A stretch of DNA of 64,000 nucleotides from Palsa-744 sp036498265 (GTDB taxonomy: Bacteria; Actinomycetota; Thermoleophilia; Solirubrobacterales; Solirubrobacteraceae). A model generated the notes under the pieces. It saw only the letters and a list, made by a program, of their open reading frames with translations. It was not told where the DNA came from and made no database searches. Below, piece after piece: positions 52,281 to 60,787 of the stretch. The DNA lies in the NCBI GenBank assembly GCA_036498265.1, contig DASYFT010000038.1:26443-90442 (forward strand), read 5' to 3'. Both the position numbers and the translations under genes were made by a program. Every line of letters starts with the position of its first letter. Position 1 is the stretch's first letter.

Positions 52281-52742
52281 GTGGCGGAGGAGGGCTACAG
52301 CGAGGCCGAGGCGGCCACGCTGCGCGAGCGGCGCCTCGCGCTCGTGACCGAGCACATGGACTCGGAGAACCGCCACGAGTTCGACGCCACGCTCTCCACC
52401 TTCGATCACCCGCGCTACGAGCTGGTCGCGACGGGCGAGGTCTACGACGGAGCCGAGGAGGTCGCGGGCTACTACGCGGCGACCCGCAGCGCCTTTCCGG
52501 ACCAGCGCAACGCCAACGTCGTGCTGCACTACGCCGAGGACGCGGTCATCGCCGAGTTCGACCTGCTCGGCACGCACCTCGGCGAGCTCAAAGGCATCGA
52601 GCCCAGCGGGCGCAGCTTCAGCTGTCGGATGTGCGCCCTGTTCCTGTTCGAACCCGGCGGCGAGCGCATCGTCAGCGAGCGCGTCTACTTCGACCAGGCC
52701 ACGATCGCGCGCCAGCTGCTCGACGAGCAGGCCGGCGGCTAG
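52281..52742 (+). CDS. SnoaL-like/ester-cyclase-type protein
   Basis: About 153 residues; GTG 52281 is preferred (AGGAG six bases upstream; GTG 52278 is adjacent). It has the NTF2-like cone fold pattern of the SnoaL family: VTEHMDSENRHEFDATL, VYDGAEEVAGYYAATRSAFP, then FDLLGTHLGELKGI and GRSFSCRMCALFLFEPGGE. Proteins of this type include polyketide cyclases and many without known reaction. It follows ftsZ by 8 bp, a position that may be co-transcription rather than shared function. The substrate is unknown. Confidence 0.7.
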   Translation: MAEEGYSEAEAATLRERRLALVTEHMDSENRHEFDATLSTFDHPRYELVATGEVYDGAEEVAGYYAATRSAFPDQRNANVVLHYAEDAVIAEFDLLGTHLGELKGIEPSGRSFSCRMCALFLFEPGGERIVSERVYFDQATIARQLLDEQAGG

Positions 52743-52774
52743 CTCGCCCCCAACTGGTGGCCCGGGCGCTTCGC

Positions 52775-52780
52775 TAGCCT
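52775..52780 (+). promoter_or_regulatory. -10-like TAGCCT before gcvT
   Basis: TAGCCT ends 8 nt before the gcvT ATG, with no clear ribosome binding site between. It fits the near-leaderless pattern seen at other operon starts here. No glycine riboswitch was recognised in the 46-bp gap. Confidence 0.35.
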
Positions 52781-52788
52781 GAGCCGCG

Positions 52789-53886
52789 ATGTCGGCCCCC
52801 CCCGCACTGCTTCGCACGCCCCTGTTCGAGCGCCATAGGGCCGCGGGCGCGAAGCTCGTCGACTTCGCCGGCTGGGAGATGCCCGTCTTCTACGGAGGCC
52901 CCGCAGCCCTCCGCCAGGAGCACATCGCCGTGCGCGAGGGCTGCGGCATCTTCGACGTGTCGCACATGGGCGAGATCGAGACGAGCGGGCCGCAGGCGCT
53001 CGAGCTGCTGCAGCTGCTGCTCTCCAACGACGTCTCGAGGATCGCCATCGGCGGCGGGTCGGGCGGGGCGCAGTACAGCGTGCTCTGCCGTGAGGACGGG
53101 GGCGTGCTGGACGACCTGTTCACCTATCGCCTCGACGTCGACCGCTACCTCACGGTCACCAACGCCGCCAACCACGCGCGCGACCTCGAGTGGTTCACGA
53201 CCAACGCCCGCGCCTTCCCCGAAGTCGAGGTGGTCGACCGCATCGAGGACTACGCGATGCTGGCCGTCCAGGGACCGCTTGCGCGCGAGATCGTGCAGGC
53301 GATCTCCGACGCACCGCTGCCCGCGCGGATGACCGTGGCCACGCGCCGCGTGGCGGGCGCCGAGACGCTGGTGTGCGGCACCGGCTACACCGGAGAGGAA
53401 GGCGTCGAGCTGCTGTGCGAGCCCGATCAGGCGCCGCGGCTGTGGGACCAGCTGGTGCGCCGGGGAGCGACGCCGGCGGGCCTCGGCGCCCGCGACACGC
53501 TGCGGATGGAGGTCTGCTTCCACCTCTACGGCAACGAGCTGTCCGTCGAGCGGGGACCGATCGAGGCGGGCCTCGGGTGGTGCTGCCGCGAGGACACGGG
53601 CTTCATCGGCGCCGATGCCGTGAGGGCGCAGCGCGCCGCCGGGCCGGCCGAGCGGCTCGCCGCCTTCGTGATCGACGGGCCCGGCATCGCGCGCCAGGGC
53701 AACCCCGTCGTCGGAGGCGGCGAGGTCACCAGCGGCACGCTGTCGCCCTGCCTCGGAAGCGGCATCGGCATGGCCTACGTGCCTTCCGCCTCCGCCGCGT
53801 CCGGCACCCGCCTCGAACTGGACGTTCGTGGCAAGATCCGCCCCGCCGTAGTCAAGGACAAGCCGCTCTACCGGAAAGGGCACTGA
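52789..53886 (+). CDS. gcvT: Glycine cleavage system T protein (aminomethyltransferase)
   Basis: 365 residues from ATG 52789. LFERHRAAGAKLVDFAGWEMPV, GIFDVSHMGEIETSGP, ARDTLRMEVCFHLYGNEL and IARQGNPVVGG match GcvT, with folate-binding residues in the first and central parts. It moves the methylene from the H protein to tetrahydrofolate. It leads a compact gcvT-gcvH-gcvPA-gcvPB operon. Its stop is directly followed by the gcvH ATG. The lipoamide dehydrogenase (L protein) gene is not in the operon. Confidence 0.94.
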   Translation: MSAPPALLRTPLFERHRAAGAKLVDFAGWEMPVFYGGPAALRQEHIAVREGCGIFDVSHMGEIETSGPQALELLQLLLSNDVSRIAIGGGSGGAQYSVLCREDGGVLDDLFTYRLDVDRYLTVTNAANHARDLEWFTTNARAFPEVEVVDRIEDYAMLAVQGPLAREIVQAISDAPLPARMTVATRRVAGAETLVCGTGYTGEEGVELLCEPDQAPRLWDQLVRRGATPAGLGARDTLRMEVCFHLYGNELSVERGPIEAGLGWCCREDTGFIGADAVRAQRAAGPAERLAAFVIDGPGIARQGNPVVGGGEVTSGTLSPCLGSGIGMAYVPSASAASGTRLELDVRGKIRPAVVKDKPLYRKGH

Positions 53887-54285
53887 ATGATCCAGGGCAG
53901 CTACCCGGCCGACCTGCTCTACCACGCCGAGCACGACTGGGCGCGCATCGACGCCGACGATCCCGCCCTCGCGACGCTCGGCATCACCTGGTACGCCCAG
54001 GACTCGCTCGGCGAGGTCGTCTTCTTCGATCCGCCCGCGGTCGGCACCAAGCTCGCCAAGGATGCCCCCTACGCGGAGGTGGAGTCCGTCAAGGCGGTCT
54101 CGGACGTCGTCGCTCCGCTTTCCGGCGAGATCGTCGAGGTCAACCAGGCGCTCGCCGAGAACCCCGCGGCGATCAACGAAGACCCCTACGGCGAGGGCTG
54201 GCTCGTCAGGGTGCGCCTGAGCGATCCCGCCGAGCGGGACGGGCTGATGGACGCCGCGTCCTACACGGCGACCCTCGGCGGCTAG
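53887..54285 (+). CDS. gcvH: Glycine cleavage system H protein
   Basis: 132 residues. The lipoyl lysine is Lys69 in AEVESVKAVSDVVAP; HDWARID, LGITWYAQDSLGEVVFFD and INEDPYGEGWLVRV complete the fold. It shuttles the aminomethyl group between P, T and L proteins in the cytosol. The length is normal. The gcvPA gene follows after 12 bp. Confidence 0.95.
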   Translation: MIQGSYPADLLYHAEHDWARIDADDPALATLGITWYAQDSLGEVVFFDPPAVGTKLAKDAPYAEVESVKAVSDVVAPLSGEIVEVNQALAENPAAINEDPYGEGWLVRVRLSDPAERDGLMDAASYTATLGG

Positions 54286-54297
54286 GCTGCTTCTCAG

Positions 54298-55746
54298 TTG
54301 AGTCGCTACACCGCAATCACACCCGCGGACCTGGATGCCATGCTCGGCGAGATCGGCGTCGGCTCCCTGCAGGAGATCTTCGACCGCCAGATCCCCGAGG
54401 CCGTAAGGCTGGACAGGCCTCTCGCGCTTCCGGACGGCCTGCCCGAGCAGGACGTCTACGAGCACCTGCGCGCGCTCGCGCAGCGGAACACGAGCGCCGA
54501 GGACGAGATCAGCTTCCTCGGCGCCGGGATGTACGACCACTACGTCCCCGCCCTCATCGACATGCTCACCGAGCGCTCGGAGTTCCTGACGCCCTACACG
54601 CCCTACCAGCCCGAGATCTCGCAGGGCGGCCTGCAGGTGATGTTCGAGTACCAGACCGCCATCTCCGAGCTGACGGGCCTGCCTGCGTCAAACGCGTCCG
54701 CCTACGAGGGCCCCTCAGCGGTCGTCGCCGCCGGCTACCTCGCCAAGCTCCACAACGGACGCCGCCGTCTGGTCGTGAGCGCCGGCCTGCACCCGCACTC
54801 GATCCAGACGCTGCGCACGAACGCGCACGGCTACGGGATGGAGGTCGTCGAGGTTCCCCTGACCACCGGCTCCGCCGGTGGTGGCCGCGGGGTCACCGAT
54901 GCCGACGCGTGGGCGGCGGCGATCGACTCCGACACCAGCGCCGCGATCTTCGCCCAGCCCAACTTCTACGGAGCCGTCGAGGACGCTGAGGCCCTCAGCG
55001 CGGCCGCCAGGGCGACCTCATCCGCCGGTGCGAACGGGGCCGAGCCCTCCACGGCCGCAGGCGCCCCGGTGGTCGTCGCACAGGTCGACCCGATCGTCCT
55101 GGGGGTGCTCAAGCCGCCCGGCGAGTGCGGCGTCGACGTCGCCGTCGGCGAGGGCCAGCCGCTCGGCAACCGCCTTGACTTCGGCGGTCCGTCGTTCGGC
55201 CTGTTCGCCGCCCGCGAGGAGTTCCTGCGGCGGTTGCCCGGACGGATCGCCGGAGAGACGGTGGACGTCGACGGGCGTCGCGGCTTCGTGCTCACTCTCC
55301 AGACGCGCGAGCAGCACATCCGCCGCGAGAAAGCCACGTCCAACATCTGCACCGCGCAGGCGCTCAACGCGCTCGCCGGCGTCGTGTACCTCGCCTGGCT
55401 CGGCCGCCGGGGGATCGTCGAGCTCGGTGAGCTGCTGCTCGCCCGCACGCACTACGCGCGCGAGACGCTGGCGGCCCTGGAGGGCGTCGAGAAGCTGCAC
55501 GACCAGCCCGTCATCCGGGAGTTCGCGCTGCGCCTGGACGCCGACGTCGCCGCCGTGCGGCGTCGCTGCGCAGAGCAGGGCGTCAACCCCGGCGTCGACC
55601 TCGAGGCGCTGAGCGGGCGGCCGGAGGACCGCGGCGGCCTGCTCGTCGCGATCACCGAGAGGCGCTCGCGCGCCGACATCGACCGGCTCGCCGAGGTGCT
55701 CGGCGCGGCCGTGCAGGCCGAGCGCGGGGCAGCGGTGGCCGTATGA
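54298..55746 (+). CDS. gcvPA: Glycine dehydrogenase (decarboxylating) subunit 1
   Basis: 482 residues from TTG 54298, the only start near the family beginning (SRYTAITPADLDAMLGEIGV). FLGAGMYDHYVPALID, ASNASAYEGPSAV, NRLDFGGPSFGLFA and TSNICTAQALNAL are typical of the N-terminal half of split P protein. It pairs with gcvPB (4-bp overlap). A small insert (TTSAGANGAEPSTAAGA-like, ~residue 240-258) lies between barrel elements. The TAGGCT hexamer nine bases before TTG may act as a -10. Confidence 0.92.
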   Translation: MSRYTAITPADLDAMLGEIGVGSLQEIFDRQIPEAVRLDRPLALPDGLPEQDVYEHLRALAQRNTSAEDEISFLGAGMYDHYVPALIDMLTERSEFLTPYTPYQPEISQGGLQVMFEYQTAISELTGLPASNASAYEGPSAVVAAGYLAKLHNGRRRLVVSAGLHPHSIQTLRTNAHGYGMEVVEVPLTTGSAGGGRGVTDADAWAAAIDSDTSAAIFAQPNFYGAVEDAEALSAAARATSSAGANGAEPSTAAGAPVVVAQVDPIVLGVLKPPGECGVDVAVGEGQPLGNRLDFGGPSFGLFAAREEFLRRLPGRIAGETVDVDGRRGFVLTLQTREQHIRREKATSNICTAQALNALAGVVYLAWLGRRGIVELGELLLARTHYARETLAALEGVEKLHDQPVIREFALRLDADVAAVRRRCAEQGVNPGVDLEALSGRPEDRGGLLVAITERRSRADIDRLAEVLGAAVQAERGAAVAV

Positions 55747-57437
55747 GCGCGATCGAGGAGAGCCGGCTGCACTCGGACCCCGGCATCGAGGCGCGCCGCA
55801 AGGCCCCCGACGGGGCCGCTCCGGAGGCGCGCCGCGATGGCCCCGACGCCGCTCCGCACGGCGGGGCCGGCTCCGCGGCGGACGGGCGCCCGCCGACGAG
55901 CGGCGGCGCGGCTCCGCTGCAGCGCGAGCCCGCGAGGACGATCTTCGAGAAGGGCGCCCCGGGCCGGAGCGCGTTCAGCGCGCCCGCGCTCGACGTTCCG
56001 GAGGTCGACCCCGGCGAGCTGCTGCCCGAGCGCTTCCGCCGCTCCGAGCCGCCGCGGCTGCCCGAGGTCTCCGAGCCCGAGATCGTCCGCCACTACGTCG
56101 GCCTGTCCAAGCGCAACTTCGACCTGGACTCCGGCTTCTATCCGCTCGGGTCGTGCACGATGAAGCACAACCCCCGCCTGCACGAGCGCGCTGCCGCGCT
56201 GCCCGGCCACTCGCGCCTGCATCCGCTGCAGGACGACGAGCGCGCCCAGGGCGCGCTCGAGCTGATGTGGAACCTGCAGGAGGCGCTCGCCGAGATCTCC
56301 GGACTCCCGCACGTGTCGCTGCAACCGTCGGCCGGATCGCACGGCGAGCTCGCCGGCGTGCTGCTCACGCGCGCCTACCACGAGGATCGCGGCGAGACGC
56401 GCCACAAGGTCCTCACCCCGGACACCGCCCACGGGACCAACCCCGCGACCGTCACCATGGCCGGGCTCGAGGTCGTCAAGCTCGAGACCAACGAGGCGGG
56501 AGGTGTCGACATCGACGACCTGCGGGCCAAGGCCGACGAGGACGTCGCCTGCCTGATGCTCACCAACCCCAACACGCTCGGCCTGTTCGACCCCAACATC
56601 GAGGAGATCGCCGAGATCGTCCATGGGGTGGGGGCCACGCTCTACTACGACGGCGCCAACCTCAACGCCGTCATGGGGCTCTCGCGCCCCGGCGACATGG
56701 GCTTCGACATCGTGCACTTCAACCTGCACAAGTCCTTCACCCAGCCGCACGGCGGAGGCGGCCCGGGATCGGGTCCGATCGCCGTCTCGGACCGCGTCGC
56801 CCCTTTCCTGCCCGTGCCCGTCGTCAGCCGTCGCGAGCCCGAGAGCGACGGCTCCGCCCCGGCGGCCGAGCTCCGCCCGACGTTCGTGCTCGACCACGAG
56901 CGGCCCAAGTCGATCGGGCGGCTGCGCGGGTTCCACGGCAACTACGGCTGCTTCGTGCGCGCCTACGCCTACATCCGCTCGCTCGGAGGCGACGGCCTGA
57001 GGGACGCCTCCGAGACGGCCGTGCTCAACGCCAACTACCTGCTCGCACGGCTGCAGGGCATCGACGGGGGTCGCGTGGCGGAGCAGCTGCCGCTCGCCTA
57101 CGGCGAGCTGTGCATGCACGAGTTCGTGCTCTCCGGCGGACCGATGAAGCGCAACCTGAAGGTCAAGACGCTCGACCTCGCCAAGCGGCTGCTCGACTAC
57201 GGCTTCCACCCGCCGACCGTCTACTTCCCCCTGCTCGTCGACGAGGCGCTGATGGTCGAGCCCACCGAGACCGAGACCAAGGAGACGCTCGACGCGTTCG
57301 CCGAGGCGATCGCCGCGATCCTGCGGGAGGCCGACGAGGACCCGGAGATCGCCGCCGATGCCCCGTACACCACCCCCGTGCGGCGGCTCGACGAGGTGAC
57401 GGCGGCCAAGCGACCGGTCATCCGGCAGGTCATGTAG
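55743..57437 (+). CDS. gcvPB: Glycine dehydrogenase (decarboxylating) subunit 2
   Basis: 564 residues. The PLP lysine is Lys330 in FNLHKSFTQPHGGGGPG; FYPLGSCTMKHNP, SLQPSAGSHGELAG and TAHGTNPATVTMAG are further landmarks. With GcvPA it decarboxylates glycine onto lipoyl-GcvH. The first ~65 residues are a charged, Ala/Gly/Pro-rich extension before ARTIFEKGAPGRSA, where other GcvPB proteins begin. It ends 13 bp before trpS. Confidence 0.93.
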   Translation: MSAIEESRLHSDPGIEARRKAPDGAAPEARRDGPDAAPHGGAGSAADGRPPTSGGAAPLQREPARTIFEKGAPGRSAFSAPALDVPEVDPGELLPERFRRSEPPRLPEVSEPEIVRHYVGLSKRNFDLDSGFYPLGSCTMKHNPRLHERAAALPGHSRLHPLQDDERAQGALELMWNLQEALAEISGLPHVSLQPSAGSHGELAGVLLTRAYHEDRGETRHKVLTPDTAHGTNPATVTMAGLEVVKLETNEAGGVDIDDLRAKADEDVACLMLTNPNTLGLFDPNIEEIAEIVHGVGATLYYDGANLNAVMGLSRPGDMGFDIVHFNLHKSFTQPHGGGGPGSGPIAVSDRVAPFLPVPVVSRREPESDGSAPAAELRPTFVLDHERPKSIGRLRGFHGNYGCFVRAYAYIRSLGGDGLRDASETAVLNANYLLARLQGIDGGRVAEQLPLAYGELCMHEFVLSGGPMKRNLKVKTLDLAKRLLDYGFHPPTVYFPLLVDEALMVEPTETETKETLDAFAEAIAAILREADEDPEIAADAPYTTPVRRLDEVTAAKRPVIRQVM

Positions 57438-57450
57438 CGGTGCTCTGAGC

Positions 57451-58494
57451 GTGCGCATCTTCTCCGGCATCCAGCCGACCGGACGCAAGCACCTCGGCAA
57501 CTACATCGGAGCCATCGCCCAGTACGTCTCCGGCCAGGACCGCGGCGAGGCCCTGTTCTGCATCGTCGACCTGCACGCGATCACAGTCCCCTACGAGCCC
57601 GCGGAGCTGCGCGAGCGCCTCTACGACACGATGGCCATCCTGCTCGCCGCCGGGCTCGACCCGGCGCGCTGCACGCTCTTCCGCCAGAGCGACGTGGGCG
57701 AGCACACCGAGCTGACCTGGCTGCTCTCGAGCGTCACCGAGCTCGGGCGCCTGCAACGGATGCACCAGTTCCGCGACAAGGAGCTCGCGCAGCGGGAGCT
57801 GGTGTCTGCGGGGCTGCTCATGTACCCGGTGCTGATGGCCGCCGACGTGCTGGCGTACCGCGCGAACGAGGTGCCCGTCGGCGAGGACCAGCGCGAGCAT
57901 GTCGAGCTGATGCGGGACGTGGCGCGGCGCTTCAACGCCCGCTACGGCGGCGGCGAGGAGGTGCTTGTCGTGCCCGAGGAACGAATTCCCGAGGTCGGCG
58001 CCCGGATCATGGACCTGCAGGACCCCACCAGGAAGATGTCCACCACCGGGAGCGGCGAGTCCGGCACCATCCACGTCCTCGACGAACCCCGCGCGATCGA
58101 GAAGAAGGTGGGCAGCGCCGTCACTGACTCCGGCAGCGAGGTTCGCCGTGGGCCCGACAAGGCCGGGATCTCCAACCTGATCGAGATCCTCGCCGCCGTG
58201 CGCGGCACCGATCCGGGGACGATCGAAGCCGAGTTCGCCGGGGCGCGCTACGGCGAGTTCAAGGCCGCCGTCGCCGCCGACCTGGTCGCCTACCTGGCGC
58301 CCGTGCGCGAGCGCTACGAGGAGCTTCGCGCGGACGTCCCCGCGCTCGAGGCGATCCTCGAGGACGGCGCCGGACGCGCCCGCGCGATGGCGTCCGAGAC
58401 CCTCGTGGACGTCCGCGAGCACATGGGCGTCGGCGCTCCCCGCCGTGCGGCTGCCGGCGGCCCGTCGGGCGCGGTCGATACCGTGCCGGGATGA
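57451..58494 (+). CDS. trpS: Tryptophanyl-tRNA synthetase
   Basis: 347 residues from GTG 57451. Class I signature: SGIQPTGRKHLGNYIGAI holds the HIGH-like site; VGEDQREHVELMRD and the C-terminal GISNLIEILA are typical. The KMSKS loop reads RKMSTTG, a variant I recall from some actinobacterial TrpRS. It charges tRNA-Trp. The C-terminal Ala/Pro tail (~18 residues) contains a TACCGT six bases before the scpA start. It overlaps scpA by 4 bp. Confidence 0.93.
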   Translation: MRIFSGIQPTGRKHLGNYIGAIAQYVSGQDRGEALFCIVDLHAITVPYEPAELRERLYDTMAILLAAGLDPARCTLFRQSDVGEHTELTWLLSSVTELGRLQRMHQFRDKELAQRELVSAGLLMYPVLMAADVLAYRANEVPVGEDQREHVELMRDVARRFNARYGGGEEVLVVPEERIPEVGARIMDLQDPTRKMSTTGSGESGTIHVLDEPRAIEKKVGSAVTDSGSEVRRGPDKAGISNLIEILAAVRGTDPGTIEAEFAGARYGEFKAAVAADLVAYLAPVRERYEELRADVPALEAILEDGAGRARAMASETLVDVREHMGVGAPRRAAAGGPSGAVDTVPG

Positions 58495-59423
58495 GCTCCG
58501 CTCCGATTTCCGCGGGCGGCGAGCCGACGACGCTCGCGAGCCTCGAGCTGGACCTCGACGTCTTCAGCGGCCCCTTCGACCTGCTCCTCACCCTCGTCCT
58601 CCGCCACGAGGTCGATCTGCTCGAGCTCTCGCTCGCCGATGTCGTGCTGGGCTACCTGGACCATCTCGAGCAGCGCGGCGAGCTCGACCTCGAGACCGCC
58701 ACCGAGTTCATCGTGCTCGTCGCCGCGTTGCTGGAGCTGAAGTCCCGCCTGATGCTCACCGGAGAGGAGGAGGAGCTCCTGGACATCGAGCCCCAGCAGG
58801 CCGCCGAGGAGCTGCTCGCCCGGATGCTCGACGCGCGCCGCTTCCGCGCTGCCGCCGAGCATCTGCGCGAGCTGCTCGCCGCCGAGCACGGGGTGCGCTT
58901 CCGTCTCGCCCCCGTGCCCGCGAGCCTGCGCCGGTCGATCCTCCAGCCGCCCGAGGGCTCCGAGGACCCGCAACGGCTCGGCGAGGCGATCGGGCGGCTG
59001 CTGCTGATGCCGCCGGAGATCAACGTCCTGCACATCGCCGTGCCGCGCATCACCGTCAGCGAGCGCCTCGCGCACCTTCGCGCGCTGCTGCGGCGCGGCA
59101 GCTTCACGCTCGAGGAGGCCGTTGGCAACGCCGACCGCATGACCGTGGCCGTGACCCTGTTCGCGCTGCTCGAGCTCTACAAACTCGGCGAGGCCGACTG
59201 GGAGCAACAGGAGAGTTTCGGCGAGGTCTCCATCCACGCCGCCTCGCGGCACGACGCCGCGTCCCCGCCGGCGTTCGACGCGCCGGTCTCCGCCGCCCGC
59301 GTCGGGGGGCAGCGGGGCGGGGGCGAGCGGAGTCCCGGCGAGCGGAGCGGGGACGAGCGGAGTGGGGGCGAGGGGGTCGCCGGCGATCGCCGCGGGGGCG
59401 ACCGGGTCGGAGCGGCGCAGTGA
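58491..59423 (+). CDS. scpA: Condensin subunit ScpA (kleisin)
   Basis: 310 residues. LDVFSGPFDLLLTLVLRHEV, LLELSLADVVLGYLDHLE and the kleisin C-terminus (VTLFALLELYKLGEADWEQQ) are standard. ScpA bridges SMC heads with ScpB for chromosome organisation. The last ~65 residues are Gly/Arg/Glu low complexity from a 15-bp tandem repeat (GERSGDERSGGE). Its stop overlaps the scpB GTG by 4 bp. smc itself is not in the window. Confidence 0.92.
   Translation: MSSAPISAGGEPTTLASLELDLDVFSGPFDLLLTLVLRHEVDLLELSLADVVLGYLDHLEQRGELDLETATEFIVLVAALLELKSRLMLTGEEEELLDIEPQQAAEELLARMLDARRFRAAAEHLRELLAAEHGVRFRLAPVPASLRRSILQPPEGSEDPQRLGEAIGRLLLMPPEINVLHIAVPRITVSERLAHLRALLRRGSFTLEEAVGNADRMTVAVTLFALLELYKLGEADWEQQESFGEVSIHAASRHDAASPPAFDAPVSAARVGGQRGGGERSPGERSGDERSGGEGVAGDRRGGDRVGAAQ
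59322..59366 (+). repeat. Three 15-bp tandem repeats near the scpA 3' end
   Basis: GGCGAGCGGAGTCCC-type units at 59322, 59337 and 59352 (a degenerate fourth follows) encode GERSP, GERSG, DERSG. They make the low-complexity tail of ScpA and probably arose by slippage in frame. Confidence 0.7.
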
Positions 59424-60031
59424 GCGACGTCGCGCAGGCAGCAGACGTCGCCGCGCTGGCGCGCACGCTCGAGGCGCTCCTGTTCCTCTCGGCGGACCCG
59501 CTAGGCACGGGTGAGCTCGCCGAGGCCACGCTGGCCACGGAGAACGCCGTGCAGGAGTCGCTCGCGCTGCTCGCCGAGCAGTACGCGCCCGGCAGGCGCG
59601 GGATCCGGCTGCGCGAGCTGGCCGGCGGCTGGACGCTCGCGAGCGACCCCGACGCCGAGGACGCCGCCCGCCGGCTGCTGAGTCGCCCCCGCCTGGCGGC
59701 GCTCACGCCGGCGCAGGCCGAGACGCTCGCGATCGTCGCCTACCTGCAGCCGATCTCCCGGCCGGAGATCGCGCGCATCCGCGGCGTCAGCGCCGACTCG
59801 GCGACCGCCACGCTGCTCGAGCGAGGGCTGATCGAGGAGGCGGGCCACTCGCAATTCGGGGCAACCCTCTACCGCACCACGATCCAGTTCCTGAAGCTGT
59901 TCGGGCTGGGTGCCCTCGAGGAGCTGCCCGACCTCGCGCGCTGGGACCCCAGCCCCGAGGAGCAGGCCGAGCTGCGCGAGCGCCTGATGCGAGCCGGCGA
60001 GGCCCGCGCCGGCGTCACCGAGCCCGGCTAG
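59420..60031 (+). CDS. scpB: Condensin subunit ScpB
   Basis: 203 residues from GTG 59420 (GTGA overlap with scpA). Two winged-helix units: LARTLEALLFLSADPLGTGE and LAALTPAQAETLAIVAYLQP with RPEIARIRGVSADSATATLL; then LYRTTIQFLKLFGLG. It dimerises and binds ScpA. An operon scpA-scpB is the rule in Gram-positives. The hairpin at 60039-60065 ends it, facing the convergent cupredoxin gene. Confidence 0.93.
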   Translation: MSDVAQAADVAALARTLEALLFLSADPLGTGELAEATLATENAVQESLALLAEQYAPGRRGIRLRELAGGWTLASDPDAEDAARRLLSRPRLAALTPAQAETLAIVAYLQPISRPEIARIRGVSADSATATLLERGLIEEAGHSQFGATLYRTTIQFLKLFGLGALEELPDLARWDPSPEEQAELRERLMRAGEARAGVTEPG

Positions 60032-60038
60032 ACCATGT

Positions 60039-60065
60039 GCCGGCCGGCCCGTGGGGCCGACCGGC
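60039..60065. terminator. Bidirectional hairpin between scpB and cupredoxin genes
   Basis: GCCGGCCGGCC (60039-60049), loop CGTGG, GGCCGACCGGC (60055-60065): an 11-bp stem with one mismatch, between convergent genes. No T-run is visible on either side, but in very GC-rich genomes such stems often terminate. Confidence 0.5.
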
Positions 60066-60113
60066 GGGTGTGGTCCGCTCCGCGCCCGGTGCCGGGGTAT
60101 CCGGCCGGGCCGG

Positions 60114-60668
60114 CTACTTGACGAGGAAGCGTCCCTGCATCCACGGGTGGAAGGCGCAGATGAAGCTCAGCGTCGTACCCGGCTTGGCGGTGACCTTGAA
60201 GCTGACCGGAGCACCACGCCCCTTGGGTGCGATGACGACCGAGTCACCCGGTGCGTCGAATCCCGGTGCCCCCGTGTTCACGGCGAGGATCGGCGGGGGA
60301 CCTTCCGTCGGCGGTCCTTCGAAGTTGATGCCGTGCGACTTCGCGATCGCGCCGCAGACGATGCAGTTCTGGATCTGGCCGATCGTGCGAGGCACCTGCG
60401 AACCCTTGACGATCGAGAGCGTGTGCCCGTCTTTGGTCAGGTTCGTCAGCGTGACCGTCCCTCCCGAGCGGATCGGCACCGTGCCGGCGTCGAAGTGGAA
60501 GCCGATCTTCAGATAGGCGTTCGGCACGACCGTTTCGCTGCCCTTGATCAAGACCTTCGCCTTGCGCGGCGCCTTGCCGGCCGCAGCCAGAGCCGACCCG
60601 GCCGCGGCGAGCAGGACGATCCCGAGGATGGCTGCCACCAGGGCGCGCCACGAGCCCAATGCCTTCAT
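60114..60668 (-). CDS. Exported cupredoxin-like protein
   Basis: 184 residues from ATG 60668 (G-rich ribosome binding site GGGGGG five bases upstream). A signal peptide (WRALVAAILGIVLLAAAGSA) leads a beta-sandwich with a type 1 copper site: His82 in GHTLSI, and CAFHPWM (Cys171, His174, Met177) near the C-terminus. A second Cys pair is near CIVC. It could act in extracytoplasmic electron transfer or copper binding. No oxidase or copper genes are adjacent, so its partner is unknown. It faces scpB. Confidence 0.75.
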   Translation of the reverse strand: MKALGSWRALVAAILGIVLLAAAGSALAAAGKAPRKAKVLIKGSETVVPNAYLKIGFHFDAGTVPIRSGGTVTLTNLTKDGHTLSIVKGSQVPRTIGQIQNCIVCGAIAKSHGINFEGPPTEGPPPILAVNTGAPGFDAPGDSVVIAPKGRGAPVSFKVTAKPGTTLSFICAFHPWMQGRFLVK

Positions 60669-60787
60669 GATTCCCCCCACTTGACGGTCCAGCGCGACGG
60701 CTGCCTCGCTGAACGGTTACCAGACGGCACGCACCTGCGCCCCTGCGCGGACCGTATCCCTTCCGGGTATCGGGGTCAAGACAGGGG

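Noticed and set aside
52743..52788. Glycine riboswitch before gcvT
   Set aside because: The gap is only 46 bp and lacks the conserved aptamer elements.
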